From: Paraniabella defluvii
Lineage (GTDB): Bacteria > Bacteroidota > Bacteroidia > Chitinophagales > Chitinophagaceae
Length of the DNA: 64,000 nt
NCBI GenBank assembly: GCA_019316985.1
Contig: CP079215.1
Span: 1,612,001-1,676,000, forward strand
Direction of reading: 5' to 3'
Below, piece by piece: positions 8,247 to 20,156 of this stretch; the stretch's first letter is position 1, and every line of letters starts with the position of its first letter. The position numbers and the translations under genes were made by a program. The notes under the pieces were generated by a model that did not search any database, was not told the origin of the DNA, and was given only the letters and a program-made list of their open reading frames with translations.

Positions 8247-9737
8247 TATAGTTTTTGTTTGTCAACAATCACTTTTACCAGGCTATTGATATATACTTCT
8301 ATGTTATCGTAACCGGTACTCAGATCTCTTCCATTCGCATCGGGCTTATCCGGGTCAAGTTTATTGGCAACTTCCCATGCATCAGGAATGCCATCTCCAT
8401 CACTGTCTTTTAGGGCATTTGTACTTTTAAGTTCGGGCCAGCCACCCACATCCGACTGCGTATCAATAATACCATTTGTGCTTCCATTGGAGCCGTTTGC
8501 TGTAAACGTCTTGTTTTTGACGTTGTCTATAATTCTTGTATCTACGGCATCTCTTACCAGGGAAGCGCCTGCATAGCCTACTACCTGTTCATAAGCCGTG
8601 GTTGCATCGTAGGTAGTGACATTGTCGTTTACAGGATGCGGCTGACTTATCCGCATTGCTGCTTTTTCAGCCTCCGAAACTGTTCCATAACTGCTATGAA
8701 ATTGATTGTATACGCCGTAAGCCCAGTTATCATTGGTAGCATTAGTGTTAGTTTCTACTACATTGCCATTAATATAAAACTTTCCCCAAATGTTATACAC
8801 TTCTGTACCTTCCACCTTATTCTTATCAATAGATATAATACGCCCCTGCTTGGATGCCCCGTTATTGGCGATAGTTGCAGGACCTGGCTTAAAGTAATTA
8901 TTGATCATATTGACATTCATAGCCTCTCCGCCATAAAAACTATTGCTACCCCAATTATAAATTACATTGTTACGAATATCAGTGAGATCGGTAAGCGCAA
9001 ATGCCTTACCCGCTTCTTCTCCCAAACGTGCGTTACGACTGTCGTGATGCGCCAGCAGGTTATGATGAAACGAAGCTTTCCGGCCACCCCAGATACCTCC
9101 ATAGCCATGGGCTCCTTTTCCGTGTACAGAATTGCGTAAGCTTTCAGCAATAATGCACCATTGAACGGTGGTATTTTCGTTAGCGTAAAAGATACGCATT
9201 CGTCTGTGCTCCAGCTCATAGAACAGTGATCGATAGCGATATCTTTCCTGAATCTTGCGCCGAGTGCATCACCCTCCTGCTTTGCAGCATCGCCCATGCG
9301 AAACCGCAGAAAGCGAACCACAACATTATCTGCGTCAACATATACCGGGTAATCCCGAATAGTAATGCCATCCCCGGCGCGGTTTGCCCGGCAATAGTTA
9401 CATCATTGTTCCTGATATTCAGATTGGACTTCAGGGTAATAGTACCGGATACATCAAACACAATTATTCGTTTACCGGTCTCATTAAGAGCGGCCCGCAA
9501 ACTACCCGCTCCGGCGTCGTTTAAGTTAGTAACTTTTATTACACGTCCTCCCCGGCCACCTGTAATATCCCGGGCAAATCCCTCCGCTCCCGGAAATGCT
9601 ATGGCCGTTTCGTTTACAGGCATGGGCTTGCCCGGCGGCGGATCAGGATCGGGCTTGCTATCTCCCGGCGGGTTGCTTCCCTTTGAGCAGGCCGCTGTTA
9701 TTAGTATCAGCGGCAGTAATAACAACGATAATTTCAT
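8246..9737 (-). CDS. Pectate lyase, PL1-type, lipoprotein, frameshifted
   Basis: The N-terminus is a lipoprotein signal ([11 protein letters not shown]), followed by a Pro/Asp-rich linker (about 22-45). The PL1 beta-helix then opens with [20 protein letters not shown]. Further signatures are [34 protein letters not shown] and [16 protein letters not shown]. The end has [12 protein letters not shown] and [11 protein letters not shown]. Frame changes near 9360 and 9200 are needed; about 497 residues in total. A surface-anchored lyase fits the usual Sus-type model, where polymer is cut at the cell surface and oligomers pass to SusD/SusC. Confidence 0.85.
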
Positions 9738-9794
9738 ACCAAATGCATTTACAATACAATTAAAGCTCTCTTAGTTATTAAAATCAGGTACATT

Positions 9795-9830
9795 TTAAAA
9801 AAGGCCGGATCGGCTAAAAATATCCGGCTT
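9795..9830 (-). terminator. Terminator downstream of the beta-helix lipoprotein gene
   Basis: Read on the minus strand, GCCGGAT (complement of 9822-9828) pairs with ATCCGGC (complement of 9804-9810) and is followed by CTTTTTT. It would end transcription from the SusC/SusD side, splitting the locus into two transcripts or thinning out the lyase genes. The stretch 9738-10023 holds nothing else I can support. Confidence 0.65.
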
Positions 9831-10023
9831 CCGGTTACTTTTCTCAAATGATGCGCAGGCCTTTGCCTTTACAGCCGCGCGTAAACTGTGTTCCTTGATC
9901 AATAATATTAAATTACCACCGGTCTTCGCTGTTAGAGAAAAACAACCCAAAGCCATACCTGAAGCGATTGCCTTCAGGTTGAATTTCATCAGGAGATTAA
10001 GTGCCGGCTCGTCTATTATTTAA

Positions 10024-12173
10024 TTATCTCCAGCGGGGATCCCCGATTCCCTTGGTATAAATCGGGTGATTTAATACCTCGGGCGTATTCTTAAATTTCA
10101 GGCCTTCTACATTGTAAATATGTGCATTGACATCCCATGCTGCGCCTATCTTCTTCCCTTTAGGATATGGATCTACCATCAGGTTCTCCGGAGCAATTGG
10201 CGTGGGGCCGGTTATTACTTTGGTTGCTTCCAGGCCACCAACGTTAAGTGCTCCGCCATTAAAGCCTGCTCCCCTGCTGGCATGACTGAACGGCTGATTA
10301 TTAAATATCTCGGCGGAGGAGAAGTAAGTAATAGCGCCATTGGCAGATTTTGCTGCTGTTGAGTAGTTATCGGCAATATCAAAACTAAGACCCGGGCGAT
10401 AGGTTCTGAAATCCATACCGCTCTGGAAGAAATCCCTGCTGTCTCCGGCAGCTTTTACAGAAATAAATAAGTTTTTCTTAATGGTATATTTGCTGTTGGC
10501 CGGAGGGTTTTGATGCTGGATCAGGAAACGGCCGTTGGAAACGGAAAAGGCATTTAAGAATGTATTATTCTCAATAGTTACATTCCAAACCACACTCGAC
10601 GCCCAGGCTAAATTAGCATTTTCGCGTACCAGTTGATCCCAGCTAATGCCGATAAAGGAGTTGTTTTTAATTACAACATTATTAAAAATATTGGTTCTTT
10701 CCGACTTGGCTTCTCCTGTAATAAACGGGTACCCGCGCCCGTTCACGTCATACATGCCTGCATCGTGGAATAAACAATTGTCAACGATGATATTTTCTAT
10801 TACCTGGCGGTTTGATCCCTGTGTTCTGAACCAGCATCTTACCATGCCCTGGAAGTTACAGTTACGTGCCTCTAATTTAGAGCAGGTAAACGGCATGGAA
10901 GCAGAATGCTGGTTGATGAAATAGTTGCCGTTAATAGACTTACCGGGGAATAGGGATTGATTGAAAAAGTTAACGGCCAGCGGCAATTCAAAACTGATAT
11001 TATCAAAGATGACATCACCCATTGTAATACTACCAATTTCACCCGCCTGTGCAGGGCGGCCGAGTTGGAAATTATTGGCATTGGATCCGTTATTGGCAGC
11101 GTTATAACCCAGGCCCATATATACAATTGCTTTTGTATTAGGCGAGTTCGATTTTAAGGTTAAGCCCTTAGCTAATACTACACCGCTATTTATATAATAT
11201 TTCTTGCCTGCTTCCAGCATAAATATGGTTCCTTCGGCCAAAGTATTATCAAACAGGAAGTTGTTTAGTATAGTATCTATACGGCATGCATTATTTTGCT
11301 GTGCCCAGGTGTTGGTATTATCCACCACATGCGGAATCAGAATAGGCTCGCCAACCTTTCCTCTCATGCGTACCATGCTGGTGTTGTATAACCTATCCCA
11401 GTAGCGGGCTACCTTGCTATTCAAACCGTTTACAACATAAAGAGAATTAGCAGTTAAACCTGTTACATCTACAAAGCCATTGGCCAGATCTGTTGCTGTT
11501 AGCTTAATAGATTGCGAAGGCAGATCCCTGTTCACCGAAGCCGGCTGAACCAATATTTCATCTATTAAAAATTTGCCATTCTCGTATTGAAAGCTGGGGT
11601 TTAAAACAGCCGGGTCTGTACTACCTACTGTTAAGTCGAAAAACACACGCATACTATTTTCAGTAACGCTTCCAACAGACACAACATCGGGAATACCCTT
11701 GCGTTCTCCTGTTTCCCATTCTGCCCGGTCATCATTGTGGGAGCCATCGCCGTAGCCATACCATTTCGAATGATACGCTTCTCCCAGCGGAGAGAGCGTT
11801 TGTATTGCAAAATTATGTTTGGTAGAATACTGCAGATCCTGCTTGGTTATCTTCAGCACATCGGGCCCCACAATAGTATCCCATAAAATATCGGCCGGGT
11901 TATCCCAGGACCCCGATTGTACTTTCATTTTAAGACGGTAGCCCGCAGCGCCATGAATACCATTCCATGTAAGGTACATGTCGTTGGTGTTTATAACCGG
12001 CTGGCCAGCGGGTCACCAGCTTTCCCGGTGTTTCCCTGGTGGCGAAACACTGCCATGAAAGACCTGTTTTCTTCTTCATCCGTAAGTTCAGTCTTGTTTT
12101 TTTTGCAGGCATTGAAGAGCATGGTCAGCAAGCCGGCCAAAACAATATTCAGTATTAAAATCTTAATTTTCAT
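10024..12173 (-). CDS. Surface beta-helix lipoprotein of the DUF5123/DUF4957 type
   Basis: The signal peptide ends in the lipobox MLFNACKKN. A fibronectin-III-like domain follows (about 40-150, with LTWNGIHGAAGYRLKM), then a second region with TVGSTDPAVLNPSF, and then a long Asn-rich parallel beta-helix (about 250-600; repeats such as NIIVDNCLFHDAG and VVIKNNSFIG). The order FN3, DUF4957, DUF5123 is known from Bacteroidota pectin loci, directly after SusD. One frameshift near 12000 joins the signal peptide to the rest; about 716 residues. Likely role is surface binding or cleavage of pectin; the exact activity is unknown. Confidence 0.75.
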
Positions 12174-12196
12174 ATGACCTATTTTTAATACGGCAA

Positions 12197-14117
12197 TTAA
12201 TATCCGTAATTATTTTTATAAGCACCGTTGCTCATGATAATAGCCTGGTTGGGAAAAGGCAATATATAACGTACCGGCGGCAGGTTATTACGATTTAAAG
12301 ATTCCCAGTTGCGATTGGCGCCGCCCTGATAAAGCCCCGGAAAGAATAAAAGATCTGGGCCCTGGGCATAGATGTATTCTCATCGTACCAGTTATAAAAC
12401 GTAGCCATCTCCCAGCCGGCCCCGGGGTGCAGTACGCCTTCCCATGGATTATAAAACTCAATAACAGGCAAAGTGGTATTGGGGTAAATATCTCTATTAC
12501 CCGGATTAGGCACACGTTTATAAAACTTATTAAAAGGAAGCGTTTGATATTTTTCTGAGCCCTCCATAAAGTCGCCGCCAACCATTGAGGCTACAATATA
12601 ATATTCCATAAAGCTGTCGTACACTACCTGTGCGTACAGGTTCCAGCGAACCAGGTCCTTCCATCGTATGTTCTCACCACCAAACTCCCATTTACGTTCC
12701 TGTACAATAGCGTTAAAGAATGATTCCTTAGAGGCCGCTACCGTGCTCGTATAAGCTTCCACTTTTTGCGATTGATCTGCGGGCAGAAATGCACGCCTGC
12801 GTACCTGTTTGAAAGCATTTAACGCTTTTGCACCATGCGCTCCGTTTACACCGCCCTCCACTTCATTCACCGCCTCTGCGTACATCAGCAATACGTCGGC
12901 ATAACGCATATAAGGAAAATTGATCCCCGTGTTGTCGGAGCTTTGATTGCCTAAAGCTTTTGAAGGATCGGCCCATAGTTTAGACCATTTGTTATTGTAC
13001 ATGCTATAATCGGTGAGTACCTGGGGGTTCCGTGGCATCATAGCTCCAATGCCCTACTGTATAATCTTTCCTGATATCAGCACGATCGAATGAATAATGA
13101 TAAAAAGCGTTTAGCCTCATACCACCGCCCGAAGAGCCCCAGACATGCGTAGTTACCCCTTCGGTAGAACCCACATTAGGGCCTGTGGCATTGCCCACAT
13201 TGCCACTTCCTTTTCTTAAAAATGGGATCTCAAAAATAGGATCATCGTTGTTGGTTACCACATTATTCGTTTCATCTATAAATACATTCCTGTACGATTT
13301 AACGAGGTTATGTTTTCCGGATGAAATAACCGAATCAGCATACTGCATGGCAATTGCATAATAGTCTTTGTAATCGGGCATTCTTTTCATAGTCCCTTTG
13401 GTTCCTTCAGGATACAATGCATAGCCGCCCCTTGTTAAAGCGATACGCGCTATCATACCCTGGCAAAATTCTTAGAAGCCCGTTCAATGCCCTGCGCTAT
13501 TTCGTCAGCGCTTTTCATTCCCGGTGCAGCCTCTTTCAAGTCATCGATCAGGAAGCTGAGTATTGTGTTACGGTCGGTAACAGGAATTACGAAATTAGTT
13601 CCCAGCTGCATGGATGGCTTTGTATTAAAAGGCACATCACCAAACATCACTACAAGGTCGTGGTAAAACATAGCCCTCAGCACTTTGGCTTCACCCAACT
13701 GCTGGGTAAGATCTTTATCGCTGTTACTGAATACAGGGCTTTTCTGAATTCCGTCGATAAAAATATTGGCACGCTCTATTCCTTCGTATAATTTATCCCA
13801 AAGCCGTTGAACGGACGGAGCATGCCTTGCTCCATCAAATGCCCTGAAATCTTCCCCGTTTATATTTTGCAGCTCACCCGCAAAGGCGGTAAATTCTACA
13901 TCGCTGTTTAAAGCAAACGTGCTAAAGAAGGCATTGCCATACGCATCGTTGCTCATTAATGAGGCATATACTGCCGTTAATACCCTATTAATTTCATCCT
14001 TGTTCCCAAAAACATAATCTCCTTCATACTTTGAATCGGAACTTACATCCAGGAAGCCCTTTTTACAGGAAGCCAAGGCCATTAAAAGGTACAGAGTATG
14101 ATTATATATTTTCTCAT
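12197..14117 (-). CDS. susD: SusD-like nutrient-binding outer-membrane lipoprotein, frameshifted
   Basis: From ATG 14117 the signal ends in the lipobox LMALASCKKG. The SusD fold is shown by EINRVLTAVYASLMS, RLWDKLYEGIERANIFID, LGEAKVLRAMFYHDLVVMFG, the FPYMRYADVLLMYAEAVNE block and a final LPPVRYILPFP...NYGY tail. At least four single-base shifts (near 14090, 13455, 13030 and 12330) break the frame; the whole is about 640 residues. SusD proteins cap the SusC channel and deliver oligosaccharides. The gene directly follows SusC, as usual, and precedes the DUF5123-type lipoprotein. The substrate is inferred from the adjacent pectin enzymes. Confidence 0.88.
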
Positions 14118-14156
14118 CTTATATAAATTTTATACTGTAATAGATGAACAGTTCAA

Positions 14157-17100
14157 TTATAAAGTAATGTTTATGCCTGCTACGAAATTCCGGCTTCGTG
14201 GATAGCGGTTATAGTCTACACCCGGTGTAAGCCCGGTTTGTACATCCACCTCCGGGTCATAGCCCCTGTACTTAGTTAGCAAGAATAAATTGTAACCGCT
14301 AAAAAACACCCTCAGGTTTTTAACCTTAAACCGGTTCAAGGTAGTTTGTGGTAATGAATATCCTATAGTAACATCCTGTAAACGGAGAAAAGAGCCGTCT
14401 TCTATAAAATAGGAATGTGTTACTTTTTTACCGATATCTACCGGGTTGAAGATCGTAGCATTCGCATTTACTTCCTGGTACTGGGCCACGTAGTTCGCAT
14501 TACTCACCATCCTGTCCCCGTACACATCATCTGCATATCTCCAACGCTTGTTTGAATTAAACTCCGGAAGAATATTGAAATAGTTATTGTTGTTATTTTC
14601 GAATGAAGACAAAGTATAGCGTGTGGCATTGTTCACATCAAACCCATACATGAAAAAGAAGTTAGCCGACATATCAAAACTGCCCAGGCCGCCAGCCAGG
14701 TTTAAGCCCCGCTGAATTTAGGATTGGTATTACCGATCACCACCTTGTCCCTTTCGTTTACTATGTTATTTTCACCTTCTGCATCCACAAAATTTTTAAA
14801 TTTAGGCCTGCCGGGTTGTGTTCCAAAAAGTGCATCATTATTAACCGTTCCGGGTTTGGCTACGTAGTTAAGACCCTGCAGATCGAACTCATCAAAACGG
14901 TAAATACCATCATATACATAGCCATAAATAAGCCCCAGCTGATCGCCCACTTTTAGCATATAGTCACTTTCAGATGATTTCCAAATATTGGAAGTCATCC
15001 AAAGCACATCTTCCTGCCATTGAGTTTATCGATGCGTGTTTTATTAGCGCCAAAAGTAAAAGTTGCATTAAAGTATGCTTTCGGGCGCTGGATGATCTGT
15101 GCGTTAATAGTAAGATCAAACCCGCGGTTGGTTACCTGGCCTATGTTTTGCATCTGCTGTGTGTACCCGGTAGTAGTAGGTATATTACTGAGGTAAAGCA
15201 GGTCAGTTGTTGTATTCCAATAAACTTCGGGCGTAATGGTAATGCGGTCTTTAAGCATACCTATATCAAGGGCGAGGTTGCGTGTGAGCGTGGTTTCCCA
15301 TTTAATATTGGGATTAGGAAAGGTTTTCCTCCTGTATTGATATAATATTCATACCCGGTTTCATTGGTTTCTCCCCAGCCCGGTCCGCCGCTTGAACTAA
15401 TTTCATACTGGTATCTCCACATATCATCTGTAATCCGGTTGTTACCCGATTTGCCCACCGCTGCCCTTACTTTAAGTTGTGAGAATATATCCTGGTTTCC
15501 AGGAACCGCTCGTTGGTAGCCACCCAGGCGCCCGAGATAGCCGGAAAATATCCCCATTGCTTACCAGGAGCGAACTTGGTTGAACCATCTGCACGGTAGG
15601 TTAATGAGAGCAGGTATTTGCGTTCGAAATTATAAGTGGCTTGCGCAAAATAGGATGACAGCCTTTCGGGGATGAAATAAAGGATGTAGATTTCAGGAGT
15701 TCCCAGCCCCATATTACGGATGGCTCTTTCCGGCGCTACCGCTTTTGGAAAATAACGCGATGTATTGGAGCTGGTATAAAGTGTTGTGCTCCGCATCTCC
15801 TGCCCAACCAGGAGCTTGTAATTGTGCTCCTTTTTTGATCCGCCATATTCTAAAGTATTCGTCCATTGGTATCCATTTCTTTTTTTGGGTGGTAAGCTCC
15901 GTAACAGGCAGCCCGTTATTGCTTCTTGCAGTTCCGGTCAGATCTCCCCAAAAGCGATCAGTGAAGCTGAACCCCATGTTTTGCGAACCCAGGGTACGGA
16001 AGGTCAGCCCCTTCAATATGTTCCAGTCGATAGAAGCCTGGTTGGTAAACTCATAAGTATTTCTTCTCAGGTAGTTTTGGTCAATATCGCCTCTGGGATT
16101 GGTATATTGAAAGAAGCGCTCATCTTCCGGATCGATATCTTCCGGAGGCAGGTACGAAAACTCGCGAAGTCCATTGGTTGGGCGATAACGCAGCACATCA
16201 ATAATACCGCCGCTACCTACATTACCCGCTCCTGCACCTCTATCCTGGCGGTAAGTAAAACGCGGGATAATCTGCACTTTCACTTTTTGGAGAGGTCGGC
16301 ATTAAACTTTGTCAACACATTGGTTCGTGAAACGCCCGATCCCACCAACACACCATTTTCCTGGTTGTGCGTAATGCTGGTATTGAATTTCAATGTTTGG
16401 GTACCACCGTTCAGGGTAAGGTTATACATATGACTTAAAGGGTTTCCGCCCAAAATTTCATCCTGCCAGTCGTTCCCCTCAAATCGTTTGTATAAACAAA
16501 ATCCATAGGGTTACCAAAATTTCCACGGAATTTTTGACGGTTGGTGTTATTACCTACTACAGATTCATATTGAATTTTTACAAACTCATACGGATCCATC
16601 AACGCTATTTTACGGGCCAGGGTTCTTACCTGGGTATTATGATTGAAATTAACCGTTAATTTACCCGCCTGAACACGCTTGGTGGTTACCACTACCACCC
16701 CGTTACCACCGCGGGCGCCATAAATAGCTGTCAGAGAAGCATCTTTAAGGATATCAATACTTTGAATATCCGTTGGCGGAATATCGTTGATATTATCCAC
16801 CTGAAATCCATCTACGATAAAAAGAGGCGCGTTACTCTGGGTAACAGATGTACCTCCCCGGATACGAATATTGATCTCTGCACCAGGTGCCCCATCTACC
16901 ATTGTAACTTGAACACCGGCTGCCTTACCTTGCAATGCTTCCGCCACAGAAGATACGGGAACACGGGCCAGCGTCTTTCCCGATACGGAGGAAACAGAAC
17001 CTGTAAGGTCTTTAATATTAGTAGCAGACCCATATCCGATAATCACCACATCATCGCCTGCAACAATGTTCTTTACAAGAGAAACATACATACCGTCAGT

Positions 17101-17350
17101 TGCAACAATTGTCTGACCCATATAACCGGTAAAAGTAAAAACCAGGCTGGCTGTATCTGCCGTTGGCACATTAATGGAGAACTTACCAGCGGCATCAGTT
17201 TGAGTAATTGCAACTCCATCTTTTACCGCAACAGTTACACCGTGTAAAGGCGCCTTATCATCATCTACCACGGTACCTGAGATCTTTTGGTTTGCGCGCC
17301 TGCCACAACGCAAAAAAGACCGGCAATAACATAAGCAATAACCTGTTCAT
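14157..17350 (-). CDS. susC: SusC-like TonB-dependent outer-membrane transporter, heavily frameshifted
   Basis: From ATG 17350 a signal peptide (MNRLLLMLLPVFFALW) leads, after one shift, into the N-terminal carboxypeptidase-like domain (ISGTVVDDDKAPLHGVTVAV). The plug domain follows with SVAEALQGKAAGVQV, GAEINIRIRGGTSV, PLFIVDGF and AIYGARGGNGVVVVTTK. The beta-barrel continues to the terminal PRSRNFVAGINITL. Seven or so frameshifts lie between 16430 and 14690. Reconstructed length is about 1,060 residues, normal for the family. It imports oligosaccharides with TonB energy. It is the first gene of the leftward pectin operon. Confidence 0.88.
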
Positions 17351-18211
17351 ATGGCTTCTAATTTTAGTTTTTAAACCTCCGGATTCGCAGTAAATGCGCA
17401 ATCGGTTTCATTTTTTATGCCGGAGATTATCCAATCGTTGGGCAATTCTACCTCTTTTTTGCTCAGGAAAGTTGGGAGAGGCCAGATTTATTTACGCAAA
17501 CGTTTCCGTTAGCCTTTATCGGTGATCTTTTGTTGAAAATAGGGTGATACCGGTTTAAAATAGTTATCACAAAAGCCAATAATATATATAAATAACTGAT
17601 CAACAGAATTTTAATTAGTATGCAGCAATACATAATAAACATAAAACTTTCAACCCCAACCGGCAATGTTTAATCGGCTAAAAGAAAGCGCCCTGCTTAA
17701 AACCAGGAATTCGGAGAGCTCCTGTATTATTCCAGCATAAATGCGCATCGTGCAGCACTAAACATGTGGTCAATCGCAATCGTAAAAAAATGCATAATTT
17801 ATAAAAACGGTTACACCTTTCTTTTTTTTAATTCAGCTTTCCAATTCTTAGTTAGTAAGAGCAATCGCTTCGCCTCATTCACTGTTCAAGCTTATTATAG
17901 ATGGTTTGTTCAAAACCCATTGTACTTCTTTTGCCGCCCGACACTTCGCTGGTTTAAATATTTGCTGAAACGTCTCCGGAGAAAATGGTCGCCTTTTTTT
18001 TTTCTAGCTGATCAAATCATCCCTGTCATCAGTATCATTAAAAACGATGCCCGGAAAACACAAGAATTTATAAGCAGCAGCTCAGTAAGAACCATGATAA
18101 GCCGGGTCTTATAAACACAGGGCTTATTTGTTAAAACCGGCTGGCGCTATAGCAAGGATCCTGTTATCCTGTGCTAATTCTATATCTTCGCAACAAAGGT
18201 GTGATGCCTGT
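17351..18211. promoter_or_regulatory. Divergent regulatory region between susC and the LacI regulator
   Basis: These 861 bases contain no gene I can support; the short open frames here lack family features. The region is A/T-rich with several T runs and must hold the promoters of the leftward pectin operon and of the rightward lacI-type gene. The best regulatory site is the palindrome at 17496-17507. A weaker half-palindrome, AAAACGGTTAC, lies at about 17804-17814. I found no perfect TAnnTTTG box reading toward susC. Confidence 0.5.
17496..17507. promoter_or_regulatory. Candidate LacI-family operator
   Basis: GCAAACGTTTCC has the perfect core AAACGTTT with a central CpG and outer G/C bases, the shape expected of LacI/GalR operators (AAnCGnTT type). 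It lies about 146 bp upstream of the susC start. Binding by the adjacent regulator is inference. Confidence 0.5.
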
Positions 18212-19244
18212 ATGAAGTTTGAAGCTGCTACCATAAAGGATATTGCCAAAGCGCTGGGACTGTCTACTTCGACAGTCTCGCGTGCATTGCGGGACAGCCA
18301 CGAAATTAGTGAAGCAACCAAGAAGAAGATAAGGGACTATGCTGCCGAGATCAACTACAGGCCTAATCCTGTTGCTTTAAGTTTAAAAGAAAAGAGAACT
18401 TTATCCATCGGTGTAGTAGTATCCGAAATTGCCAATACTTTTTTAGCCAGGTAATTAATGGCATTGAATCCATCGCCTATAAAAATGGCTACAATGTAAT
18501 TATTACCCAAAGCAGGGAATCATTAGAACGGGAGCAAATGATCCTGGACTACCTTGCATCCAGGTCGATTGATGGTTTAATCATTTCCATCTCTTCTGAA
18601 ACCAACGACTTTACCAGCTTAAAGCAGTTGCATGGAAAAGGGCTGCCCATTGTGTTTTTTGACCGGGTAGTGGAGGAAATCAACACCCACAAGGTAATTA
18701 CAGATAATTTGCAAGGAGTATATCAGGCTACACAGCATCTTATTAACAACAGGTTCAAACGTATTGGTATTATTGCCAGTAATGCCAACCTGGCCATTAC
18801 GAGGAGCGCCTTGCAGGCTATTTGCAGGCTTTGGAACATAACAACATACCGGTAGATAAATCGCTGATCCGTTATTGCTCACACGGCGGCTCCAACGTGG
18901 AAGAAGTAGAAAATGCAGTAAGAGAATTGCTCAGGCTGAAAAAAAAGCCGGATGCCCTGGTATTGCTGGCCGATAAGATCACCACCGAAACATTCAGTAT
19001 CCTGAAAAGAGACAATATCAGGATCCCGAAAGATATGGGCGTGATTGGTTTCAATAATTCGAAATACACATCGCTTTTTGCCCCTGCGCTTTCAGTAATC
19101 CGCCAGCCGGCTTTTGAAATGGGCGAAAAGGCGGCGACACTATTGCTCAATCTTATTGAAAGCAAGCGGGCTGTGACCGATTTTAAGCTGGAAAGCCTGG
19201 CACCGGAAATCATCATCAGGGAGAGCAGCCAAAATAACCGTTAG
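18212..19244 (+). CDS. LacI-family transcriptional regulator, frameshifted
   Basis: ATG 18212 gives an N-terminal LacI HTH (ATIKDIAKALGLSTSTVSRA, residues about 4-24) with the following hinge (INYRPNPVALSLKEKRTLSI). The periplasmic-binding-protein-like ligand domain follows: NTFFSQVINGIES after a shift near 18450, ILDYLASRSIDGLIISIS, VFFDRVV, RIGIIAS, and the closing block GVIGFNNSKYTSLFAPALS. A second shift lies near 18810. About 344 residues, the normal length. It is divergent from the pectin operon, so it probably senses a pectin-derived sugar or oligosaccharide and controls susC and the genes behind it. Confidence 0.85.
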
Positions 19245-19260
19245 ATACCCGAATCTTTAT

Positions 19261-19268
19261 TATATTTG
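19261..19268 (+). promoter_or_regulatory. -7 box of the tRNA-Arg promoter
   Basis: TATATTTG matches TAnnTTTG and lies 29 bp upstream of the mature tRNA start. A small TTTCTGC/GCAGGAA inverted repeat separates it from the tRNA. Confidence 0.6.
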
Positions 19269-19296
19269 CAGCCCTTTCTGCGCAAAAGCAGGAAAC

Positions 19297-19368
19297 GGCC
19301 CGGTAGTTCAATGGATAGAATAGGAGTTTCCTAAACTCTAGATACAAGTTCGATTCTTGTCCGGGCTA
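19297..19368 (+). tRNA. tRNA-Arg (anticodon CCT)
   Basis: The 72-nt cloverleaf folds fully. The acceptor stem GGCCCGG pairs with CCGGGCT (first pair G-U). The D arm is GTTC/GAAT and the anticodon stem GGAGT/ACTCT carries the loop TTCCTAA, with anticodon CCT at 19330-19332. The T arm is ACAAG-TTCGATT-CTTGT, and the discriminator is A. CCA is not encoded. It decodes AGG. The last 12 bases, starting at 19357, form one copy of the attachment-site repeat of the element that follows, so the tRNA stays intact after integration. Confidence 0.95.
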
Positions 19369-19369
19369 C
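19357..19369 (+). repeat. attL: 13-bp attachment repeat in the tRNA 3' end
   Basis: TTGTCCGGGCTAC is repeated exactly at 39043-39055, beyond the integrase gene. A tRNA 3' end repeated at the far side of an integrase-bearing segment is the standard footprint of tyrosine-recombinase integration. Confidence 0.85.
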
Positions 19370-19403
19370 ACAGTTTATTAACAATCAATTCGTTACAAAT
19401 TTT

Positions 19404-19414
19404 GTTGTCGTTTT
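19404..19414 (+). repeat. Left arm-type integrase site
   Basis: GTTGTCGTTTT, 35 bp inside attL. The same 11-mer occurs at 38906-38916 near the right end, in the same direction. Confidence 0.5.
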
Positions 19415-19480
19415 GGTTGTTTTTTTTTGATCCAGTGGTTGTCGCACATAGTTGACTACTTAAAATTTACAAACACCATA

Positions 19481-20151
19481 ATGAGTAAGACTTATAACTT
19501 TTATTGCGACGAAAGCTGTCATTTGGAAAAAGACAAGAACCCATTTATGCTGATAGGATACATAAGTTCAGCATACAATCAGGTCAGCCTTCATCATGAT
19601 AATATACGACAAATTAAAAAGAGGTTTAATCTCCATACGGAAGTAAAATGGAATTCATTGTCAAAATCAAGTTACCCTTTCTACAGTGAGTTAATTGATT
19701 ATTTTTTTGCAACAGATCTACAATATCGGGCTATTGTAATAGATAAGGGTCAATTGAAGCATGAAGAATTTAACCAGAGCCACGATGATTTTTATTACAA
19801 AATGTATTTTCAACTTTTAAGTAAAAAGCTTTTACACGATTGCAATTACAACATCTACTTAGATGTTAAGGATTCTAGAAGTGCGAAAAAGGTAAATGGG
19901 CTTAGAGCGTTTTTAAATAAAAACTATGTGACTGTTAGAACCTTGCAAAATATAAGATCCCATGAAAGCGAATTAATGCAGCTTACAGATATAATCACCG
20001 GAGCTATTGGTTATAGGTTAAGAGGGCTTAATAAAGTAATCGCTAAGAATAAAATAATTGAAAAATTCAATTCCACAGTAAACTCCCGTTAAATTCCTCA
20101 ACCTCTAAAGACAGCCAAAAGTTCAATTTGTTTTTTATTGATCTTAAATAA
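19481..20151 (+). CDS. DUF3800 family protein, frameshifted at the C-terminus
   Basis: ATG 19481 gives MSKTYNFYCDES, the conserved Asp-Glu-Ser start of DUF3800. Further family features are a basic KWNSLS block, YLDVKDS with acidic residues, and SHESELMQLTDIITGAIGYR. The acidic residues suggest a metal-dependent RNase H-like nuclease fold, which is inference. The first frame ends at 20092. A shift near 20070 gives the usual closing KFNLFFIDLK and a stop at 20151. About 223 residues. The next gene begins 5 bp later, so the two form an operon. DUF3800 genes often lie in mobile or defence regions. Upstream in-frame codons (from 19427) are not needed. Confidence 0.75.
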
Positions 20152-20156
20152 CACCT

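Noticed and set aside
9795..9989. A 64-codon minus-strand frame starting with a signal-like stretch
   Set aside because: Its end overlaps a clear terminator hairpin, it matches no family, and the rest is low in coding character.
17463..18114. Short frames on both strands in the susC-lacI gap
   Set aside because: No start signals, no motifs, low-complexity composition; better read as a regulatory region.
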